This document shows, piece by piece, positions 27,361-34,230 of a DNA stretch of 34,230 bases. Position 1 is the first letter of the stretch. Each line of letters opens with the position of its first letter. The notes under the pieces are model-generated. The model worked only from the letters and a program-made list of their open reading frames with translations. It made no database searches and had not been told where the DNA came from. Source of the stretch: Stramenopiles sp. TOSAG23-2 (Eukaryota; Sar); contig LT649350.1 in NCBI GenBank assembly GCA_900128395.1, positions 1 through 34,230 of the forward strand, in the 5' to 3' direction. The position numbers and the translations under genes are program-made.

Positions 27361-28550
27361 ACAACTTCGCAATGTACGATTTCATTGTCCATCTTTAAGT
27401 TTAGTGAGATAGATATATTAATTGCCTCTCTCACTTAATTGTATTCTTTCTATGGAAAGTAGGAGTTAATCATTGAGAGTAAATTTAAAAAAAATAAATG
27501 CATAATATTAAAAAATTAAATTTATTACGAACCAAGTTCGCAACAAAGATCTTCCAACAAAGCCGAAGTAAAGGTAAGATAGCTTGCAGCTTCCAGTTGG
27601 ATTGCTAACTATGATATGTCATATATGCATACGTGTAGAGATATATAATACAAACCGCGATTATTTAAACCTTGCACTTATTTTGATAATTCGTCTTGCT
27701 GCAAAATTTGCATTTGGCGAGTCGTATAATGAGTTGTACTCCCGCGGTCGGTATTCCCCACCTTTCTATATGATGTCCGTTTTTCATCAACTGCAAGTTG
27801 ATGCCATCTATTACCTTCATTGATATATATGCATAAATTATGATGGTTAAAATCTAAGTTATATAAATAATTTTACACTTCTCGTGTTAAGTAATATGCT
27901 CAATACTCAAGCGCAAGAATAATATAATTCTATAAAAAATATATATTCTCTTTCATGAGAATATCAACACCCTCAGCGTGTGAGATAGATATTGATACAT
28001 GTGCAATTATTTATCATTAAAATTCTCTCTTTCATTTTTATTGTCTCCAGGTTTATTGTATTCTTTTGAAGAGTAGGAATTATCATGAATAAATTAAAAA
28101 ATAAATTTATGATGTGCCAATATAATATGCATATTGAAATTAAAATTATTACACGCATACGAGCATTCGAATCATTATGATACACTGATATTCTTGTATC
28201 GTTCAAAAAAATGTTCTCTCTCCGTATTTACCGCGTCGTTTCATCGGTAAAAACAAACTAAATTCAAAAAATTTTTGATCTAATACTCTCTTCTGTTTGA
28301 TAATTTACATAAAAAAATACATTACAAATCTCTCTCTCTCCAATATATATTTAAATCGAAAAGGGGTAAAAAAATCTATATACATCAACTAATGAAAACT
28401 GCAAAAATGATATATAATATATGTATATATATATATATATATAGTTCCTACCTGAAAAATATCCTATTAAAAAATCAATATAAATATTGACGTGTTTTCC
28501 TTGTTCCTACTAGAAACCAAGGCATGTAACACATTCCTTGGTTGCTACCT
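27361..28550. other. Convergent intergenic region with repeats
   Basis: This 1.19-kb gap lies between the 3' ends of the carrier and HSF-GAF genes. It holds copy B of the dispersed repeat (27541-27925), a diverged duplication of the carrier 3' flank (~27405-27505 versus ~27979-28125), and TA and CT microsatellites near 28330-28440. Small frames at 27584-27823 (+) and 27973-28206 (-) are not protein-like. Confidence 0.5.
27541..27925. repeat. Dispersed repeat, copy B (parts X' and Y')
   Basis: 27541-27595 is the approximate reverse complement of part X of copy A (20627-20680). 27845-27925 matches part Y (20779-20860) directly. The 250 bases between the parts are longer than in copy A (about 100) and not clearly related. 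Confidence 0.75.
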
Positions 28551-30514
28551 TTAATCTGTAGCACCATTCTTGGCAGCAATATTTGTATTAATGGAGGAGG
28601 ATCTAGACATAGTTGATGAGTTTTGATCTTTTTGGATTACTTCACGGAATCCGCCATTTCCCGTTCGTATTGTTTCCGTGTATGATAATTTACTTTCAAC
28701 TATATCTCCGACTAATTTTGCTAACAATAATAAACAATTTTTCACACATCCATCAATCTCACGAGGTTTATCATCCAATACACAAACGGCACCCAATTTC
28801 ACTTTACGACGAGTTTTTTTGTCTGTATATGTTACTGGGGCACCAGCATAAAATCGAACATGTGGATATTCAGTTACCAACGGATTGTCCTTCACTGTAG
28901 GATCTTTTGTGCAATCTGGTATTATATACACATTGGGTGTATCATCTCGAATGGTCGTCTTGCAAATTGCAGTTTCAAAGTCACATGAATTCATAAATTC
29001 AAGGCCGGAATTACCATGCATCACTTGTTTCGATTTATCCAAAAAATTTACAAGACCAATTTTCATTTGAGCCATTTCCCTTGCAACATGTGCAACCGAA
29101 TTCATAACAGTTTCAGTTGATGGTGACGCAAAATCAACTAATTTGTGATTAATTTCTTCCCTCAGCGTATTGGAATCTTTTGTAAAATCCATATCTTCCA
29201 ATAAATGAATAATTTTACTCGCAGTTTTAATTGTTTCGTCATGATTCATACGAGGAACTGCGGGATCTAAACGTGTTTGATGGTTATTGCTGTTATTATT
29301 ATTATCATCATCATTGTGTGGATCCTTTTCCTTTTGTCCCGTTTGGAGAGAATTGACGATACTATTATTATTCATCGAATGGCCAACAACATTTGCCCCG
29401 TTTACATATTGATTTGTAGTATTTGGCAAAACGGCTTGTTGCAAGAAGTAATTAAGATTAAATTCTTGACTGAATAACTCAGAAGGACTTCGATTTGAAC
29501 GGAATAATTGACCATTATCAAAAGCACCTAAGAGACTACCAACAACTTCATTACTTGGACGGTTAGCATGACTAATATAAGCTGCATGTGCTTGCTGCTG
29601 TAATAAACTTAAATTGCCATTGCTATCATCATCCTCATCGCCATCATCACCATCTTTGCTATTCTGAACATTGTTGCTACTATCTCCCCGTCGTTGTCTT
29701 TTGCTAGATGCTGTCCGTAAATTTAACAAAACGCTTGTTGCATCCACATTTGCACTCGCTTGCGCTTTTGCTTTGTTGCGTTTTCGCCTATTTCTAATTT
29801 TCCAATAATTTTGTGGTTGACTGCGAATAAAAAATTCATTCTCAAATTCTAGTTTAGAAGAGTCTTTTGCACTTTTCTTGAATCCATAATTGTTCAATTG
29901 CCGTACAAAAGTTGCCATATTTGAATGTTGAAAATATTTAGGCAATACTTTTTGTTCAAAATTTTCTTTTTTTTTCCTATCAATTGATATTGTTTCGCCG
30001 TCTGTAATATAATAGATAATTATATATATATATATTGTTATTGATAGTAAATTTTATATGTACATTAATATATATATATATATATATATATAGACGTACA
30101 TGTTTGGATAAATTTAATTGTTAGTGTTAATATTGTAAAAATAATTTTTATTGCATATTATATATATATGTATATGTATGTATGAATTGTTGGAAATATA
30201 TGATGGTATCGTCCTAAATGTGTTGTAAGTGTTCGGTTCATTTTTTTTACTTAGTGATGGTAGGAGTATGTTTAAATAAAGGGAAAAAAAATGATCTCTC
30301 TCTCTCTATATATATATATATAATACGTGTGTGTGTATGCATATTTTCAATATTACTTACTCCTAGTCCAAAAAACATATTCAGATTCATTTGCTAACAT
30401 TTCTTGTATTTTAATTATAAAAGGCACAGCCGTTTCTTGTTCAGTTGGAACTAAAGTATCAAACATGGATTTTACTACATTATCGTCAGTAGTAAGAATG
30501 TTGGATGACGACAT
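28551..30514 (-). CDS. Heat-shock-factor-type transcription factor fused to a GAF domain
   Basis: Two exons (30361-30514 and 28551-30001), joined across a 359-base intron, encode 534 residues. The HSF DNA-binding winged helix spans ~30-130. Exon 1 gives its first helix and the Tyr-Val-Phe-Trp-Thr strand; exon 2 supplies Asn-Gly-Glu, then Val-Leu-Pro-Lys-Tyr-Phe and the recognition helix (Ser-Asn-Met-Ala-Thr-Phe-Val-Arg-Gln-Leu-Asn). A Lys/Arg cluster at ~121-132 may be a nuclear signal. After a disordered Asn/Asp-rich linker, residues ~355-492 form a GAF-like domain with a Phe-Tyr-Ala-Gly-Ala-Pro strand and a Leu-Gly-Ala-Val-Cys-Val-Leu-Asp strand, as in bacterial small-molecule-sensing GAF proteins. 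No heptad trimerisation domain is obvious. The ATG at 30514 is the first in frame, and the HSF domain is only complete after splicing. Confidence 0.88.
30002..30360 (-). other. GT-AG intron of the HSF-GAF gene
   Basis: On the minus strand the intron starts with GTAAGT (30360-30355) and ends with TTACAG (30007-30002). Its removal joins a phase-1 exon end to the next exon and restores an uninterrupted HSF fold (Trp-Thr-Arg-Asn-Gly-Glu). It is AT-rich with several TA runs and is the only clear intron in this window. Confidence 0.88.
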
Positions 30515-31680
30515 TTTTTTATAATTATTCCCAACTGTTCTTCCCCCTAATCTCTCTCTATATATATATATGTATATATATATCTTTCTAAATTATAATT
30601 AATAATATATTATACAATTATATATATATATATATAGGAAGGAATCTTCAATGAGATATTGTTGTCTATATCTGTTTATCAATCTTAGTAGGTCTAATAG
30701 TGTATTTCAGTTCGTTCTGTATTGATCATAAATGTCAATGGTTAGAAGAACAAGTAAACGGTGGTATGGTGCGTATGTATACCAGGTATACTGTGAATGC
30801 AGAAAATCGATGCATTTCGAGTAGTGGTTGTATACTTAGTAGTATAAGGCTTTGCAATATCTTAGCCACGTGCTTGAATAAGTTCCCCCCTAAATGGCAA
30901 AAAGATTCTTTTTGTAAATGGTAAAAAAAAGGAAATTTGTGATGGCGATGATGCCGCATTGAAAAAATCAATCACATTTCAGGAATTTTTATCATCTAAA
31001 AATAATCATCGAATAAGTTCCTGGAAATAGTATATAATTATTAATTATCGGATATTATTATTACTATCCCACTCTAAATAGTCAGTTTGGTAACTTAAAA
31101 CGACAAAACCCGGCATCACATTTAAAAATTTACCGGAGTTGAAGAGTAACCAAATCAAAATATGCCGATATTGATATTTTTAACATAAAAATATCCGATT
31201 TTATTTTGTAAAGTGTACGTGTATATGCTCTATTAATACTGTATGTATTGTTTTAGTTATTTATTTAAAAAAAAAAAGAAATCAATCACAAATTCCTTTT
31301 TTGAAATTCATTTGAATATGCGATTGTATTAATTGTTACAACGTACTTAATGCCAGATTTACAGTACCCCCCTACTATAAAATTTTAGTCTTCTTTACTG
31401 ATGCTTTTTTGAGTAGTCCTCCCCATATCCGGGCCAGATAGAGATCCATTATTCTAAATAAAAATAATAATTATAAATAAATTTTAATAATATAAAATAT
31501 AAAATACTAAAATTGAATTAAAAGCCCATATTTATTGAATTTAAAAAACGATAAAAGTACATAAAATCAAACAAAAAAGAAAAAGATCAAAAACAAATCA
31601 TAGTATATTAACGCCTTCATAAAGAAAAAAAACAATACTATCAACCATAAAAACAACGCATTGAACAACGGCATACGAAT
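30515..31680. other. Divergent intergenic region between the HSF-GAF and MED14-like genes
   Basis: This 1.17-kb gap should contain the promoters of both genes. It has TA runs at ~30560-30640, the doubtful Cys-rich frames at 30700-31030, and an A-rich leader just before 31681. Confidence 0.5.
30700..31030 (+). pseudogene. Possible broken Cys-rich coding fragment
   Basis: A 74-codon frame beginning at a GTG (30700) and ending at 30924 has a protein-like composition with several cysteines and tryptophans. Immediately afterwards, another frame continues with a protein-like hydrophilic stretch until a stop near 31030. The two could be one sequence interrupted by an indel in the A8 run near 30923-30930. 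No ATG opens the frame and no family is recognised. It may be a relic, a missing-exon gene or chance. Confidence 0.25.
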
Positions 31681-33414
31681 ATGGAACGGGAAGAAGTAAT
31701 ATCGTTAAAAAAATTAATACAAAATACAACTTATAATTTACATTTTAAATTAAAAAAAATAATAACAAGTGAAAGTGCTAAAAATGGCCAATTAAACGTT
31801 GTACGTGAAGAAATAGAAACCTTTTTCGATGAAGCATGGGTACAATTAATTAAACTATTAGGGATTATCAATTGGATGGTGGAGCACAACCGTGAAGGAT
31901 TGCAAACAATTGAAGATTGTCGAAAATTAATGATGCAAATTACAAGTACAAAATCATTTTTAGTAAGTGCAAGTTTAGAATTAACAAATAAAGGATTACC
32001 TTCCTTGAATAATAATAATAATAGTAATAATTTGGATGTTATTTCTTCTTCCATATCGGTATTTGATGTCAATACGGCGATTGATTTATCAACAACTGGT
32101 ACATTCCAACGCATGCCGTTGTTTCCATTTGGATATAGAAGAGTTGGCAGCGAATTAAACATTGGCCCGCAAGAACGTCTATCAATTTCAATTGTTGAAA
32201 AGGAAATGAATAATTTCATTTTAACAAAAGCTAATAAAGATATTGGTTTAAAATGGTATGATCATATTACCGTAAAAAATGGAATCTTGCTATTATCGAA
32301 AAAAAACGAATTTGATATTGAATTAACATTGAATGATGTACGTATATCATCATCATGGCGTTTAATAAGTAATCATTGCTATATAGCAGAAAAGAAACAT
32401 ATTGCATTACCAGGTAAACGACCACGATTTCATGAATTTTGTAATATTGTTCAACGTACAATGCAAAAACATCAAATTACTGGTCCAGCATTATTATTTC
32501 AATTACATCAACAATTTCCAACATGGTCGATAGATAAAACATATCTTCAAGATGCATTTTTATCGAATCAATTTGGTAATATTATTCAAGAAGCAATTGT
32601 AGATAATACTAGTACTACTAATAATAATCACGATAACAATGATAAAAGCGATCATCATGCCTTACATAAAATATACATAGCAGCTCATCGTTTTTGTTTA
32701 CAACAAGCTATGAAATATATATATTTACAAGTTGTCCATAAAAAAAATAAAAAAATGTACAATTTACATATTATAAAAAACAATGATATGTCAAACATAT
32801 CAATTATTTATTTAAAAGATACAATGTATGAAGGTGAAATATCATGTAGATTAGTTGAAAATCCATTTTGTTTAGAAGAATATGATATAAAAATTACAAA
32901 TATAAATACTAATAATGATATTATTGAAAAAGAGGAGAATAATGTTGAAGAATTATCAATAGAATTAACTTGTATAAATTTTCAATCGATCATTGTGAGT
33001 ACATTGACAAATCTTGCACAAAAACGATTGAATCGATTATATAATGATATTCATTATTTTAAAAATAGTAATAAAAACAATACAATAGATGAAAATAGAT
33101 TACAAATTAAAATGAATAGCTTTCATGAAAATTTAAGTGTAATTATACAATTTGATCAATGGACAGGAAAAGTATATTTACATCATACTATTCATTGTGA
33201 TAAACGATTATGGAAGAAAGTGAAAGGAATTGATGCAATAATATTGTATAATAATGATATATTATCAAAAAATATATTACCAACAGATCAAATTAATTTG
33301 ATTGTAAATGATTTAATACAATCGTTGACTAAATTGTTGCCATGTGTTGGTGATGATGATAGTATTACGATGTCTACGAAGAAACCTGCAAAGAAAAAAC
33401 GAAGGCGTAAATGA
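31681..33414 (+). CDS. MED14-like Mediator complex subunit, short form
   Basis: MED14 is the scaffold subunit linking the head, middle and tail of the Mediator coactivator of RNA polymerase II. The 577-residue product matches its N-terminal half. An initial helical segment (~5-105) is followed by the hallmark Thr-Gly-Thr-Phe-Gln-Arg-Met-Pro (~139-146), then a helical linker and a beta-rich domain (~175-240) with the Ser-Ser-Ser-Trp-Arg-Leu strand. Further helices at ~243-295 and ~325-350 fit the next MED14 segment. Known MED14 proteins usually run to 1000 or more residues, so this one lacks most of the C-terminal part. It ends in a basic Lys/Arg tail. Asn/Asp-rich loops interrupt the sequence. 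The ATG at 31681 is first in frame, and TGA ends the gene at 33414. Confidence 0.82.
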   Translation: MEREEVISLKKLIQNTTYNLHFKLKKIITSESAKNGQLNVVREEIETFFDEAWVQLIKLLGIINWMVEHNREGLQTIEDCRKLMMQITSTKSFLVSASLELTNKGLPSLNNNNNSNNLDVISSSISVFDVNTAIDLSTTGTFQRMPLFPFGYRRVGSELNIGPQERLSISIVEKEMNNFILTKANKDIGLKWYDHITVKNGILLLSKKNEFDIELTLNDVRISSSWRLISNHCYIAEKKHIALPGKRPRFHEFCNIVQRTMQKHQITGPALLFQLHQQFPTWSIDKTYLQDAFLSNQFGNIIQEAIVDNTSTTNNNHDNNDKSDHHALHKIYIAAHRFCLQQAMKYIYLQVVHKKNKKMYNLHIIKNNDMSNISIIYLKDTMYEGEISCRLVENPFCLEEYDIKITNINTNNDIIEKEENNVEELSIELTCINFQSIIVSTLTNLAQKRLNRLYNDIHYFKNSNKNNTIDENRLQIKMNSFHENLSVIIQFDQWTGKVYLHHTIHCDKRLWKKVKGIDAIILYNNDILSKNILPTDQINLIVNDLIQSLTKLLPCVGDDDSITMSTKKPAKKKRRRK

Positions 33415-34230
33415 TTTTTCTTTTTCATAAAAAATACATACAACGCGATATCGTAATTTTTATTTTTTTTTTTAGTAGTAGAGAAATCTCCTCTTACAAC
33501 TCCTCGTATTTATCGCTAATTATAATAGGTGGACTCATCCACATTACACTACAATATGGTATAATAATATTCACTTTTTAAAGGATTTAGAAGCTACCCA
33601 GGCTACCCACACACCACACTACTTACTAGATGTGGACTTGGCACCTATGAAAATTTAGTATTCTTATTTGTACTTAAATAGACTATTTGAATTTTTTTTT
33701 TGCGGATAAATTGGTTTTTGTATTTGATATAAAAACCAAAATGGGAGAATCTGCATTTTATATCCATTTAGTATATAAATAATATATACTTAAAAGTACC
33801 AAATTTTATATTTTTGGCGAGTGCCATGAATACTTTCTTCACATTTTGCATTTTGATAGCAACCATAGGCTTGTTAGTATATGGCCATGAATACTTTCTT
33901 CACATTTATTTCGAGAGGGTACCAAAATCGTACTTGATAGAATATATGAAATTTGATAGGTGCCAAGTTTACACCGAGTCTTCGCTTGCGCTCAGAATTC
34001 CTGATTTTGGGCTGTAGCAGGCGAAGATGAGGGGATCGAGTACCACACTACTCACTCCAGCACTCCTCTGCACCTCTCCTCCTCCTCCGTCTACCTTTTT
34101 TTAGACTTATCATCATTTTTTTTTTTAAATTATTAAATTAAAATGTGCATTGCCAGATTGACCTATAATACGTCGCTTCGCTCCTTGCTTCATTTTAAAA
34201 GGAGAGAAGCAAGACGTAGAAGACGAGACA
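33415..34230. other. Right-end intergenic region
   Basis: No gene is seen. A 23-base string around CATGAATACTTTCTTCACAT occurs twice (~33825 and ~33886), giving a small spurious frame at 33814-34017. The motif ACCACACTACT occurs at ~33611 and ~34042. The last 60 bases are rich in CGCTTCGCTCC-like and GAGAAGCAAG-like sequence with some self-complementarity. These look like degraded repeats. Confidence 0.5.
33825..33908. repeat. Direct repeat of about 23 bp, two copies
   Basis: CCATGAATACTTTCTTCACA followed by TTT occurs near 33825 and again near 33886. The copies are about 60 bases apart and perfect over about 23 bases. Confidence 0.8.

Noticed and set aside
33814-34017. A 67-codon frame with a hydrophobic start, resembling a signal anchor
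   Set aside because: It is built on a 23-bp direct repeat and has no homology-like features.
1-34230. CRISPR array, tRNA or rRNA genes, prokaryotic operon or viral cluster
   Set aside because: No regularly spaced repeats, no tRNA-like cloverleaf with conserved T-loop, no rRNA motif and no viral hallmark gene were seen. Gene content is that of a nuclear eukaryotic genome.

Overview
The window is nuclear DNA from a unicellular eukaryote, most likely a protist. The evidence is eukaryote-specific genes (a Mediator subunit, an ArfGAP, a heat-shock-factor transcription factor, a mitochondrial-type carrier, an OSCA/TMEM63-type membrane protein), strong A+T richness, Asn/Lys/Asp-rich low-complexity insertions inside proteins, AT microsatellites between genes, and one clear GT-AG spliceosomal intron. 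The standard genetic code fits: TAA, TAG and TGA all end genes. The mix of ORAI-like, FkbH-like and bacterial-type enzyme genes would suit a stramenopile or another SAR-type alga or flagellate, but the sequence alone does not settle the taxon.

Layout, left to right: a large unrecognised charged protein (701-4036 +); ArfGAP2/3-type GTPase activator (4401-5765 -); a GT2-like glycosyltransferase broken by a frameshift (6489-7768 +); a full FkbH-type HAD/acyltransferase-like protein (7974-10436 -); a Met-zincin metalloprotease of bacterial DUF5117/DUF4953 type (11007-13799 +); a mannonate dehydratase homologue (14167-15255 -); an ORAI-like four-helix membrane protein (15978-16808 +); a perfect terminal-inverted-repeat element (17265-17511); an OSCA/TMEM63-like channel (17771-20170 -); a protein with three cyclic-nucleotide-binding-like domains (21063-23912 -); a small coiled-coil protein (25073-25657 -); a mitochondrial-carrier-family transporter (26473-27360 +); a heat-shock-factor DNA-binding domain fused to a GAF domain, with one intron (28551-30514 -); and a short MED14-like Mediator subunit (31681-33414 +).

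Genes lie on both strands, mostly alternating, with about 0.2-1.2 kb between them. They do not form a functional cluster, as expected for a compact eukaryotic genome. Almost all are intronless over their visible length. The intergenic DNA holds AT microsatellites, GC-rich CTGG/CCAGC islands, a dispersed two-part repeat shared by two intergenic regions, inverted repeats, and a few short open frames of doubtful coding value.

The most unusual items are the HSF-GAF fusion, the eukaryotic FkbH protein, two bacterial-type enzymes (mannonate dehydratase and Met-zincin), and the 243-bp TA-flanked palindromic element. I see no CRISPR array, prokaryotic operon, tRNA or rRNA.
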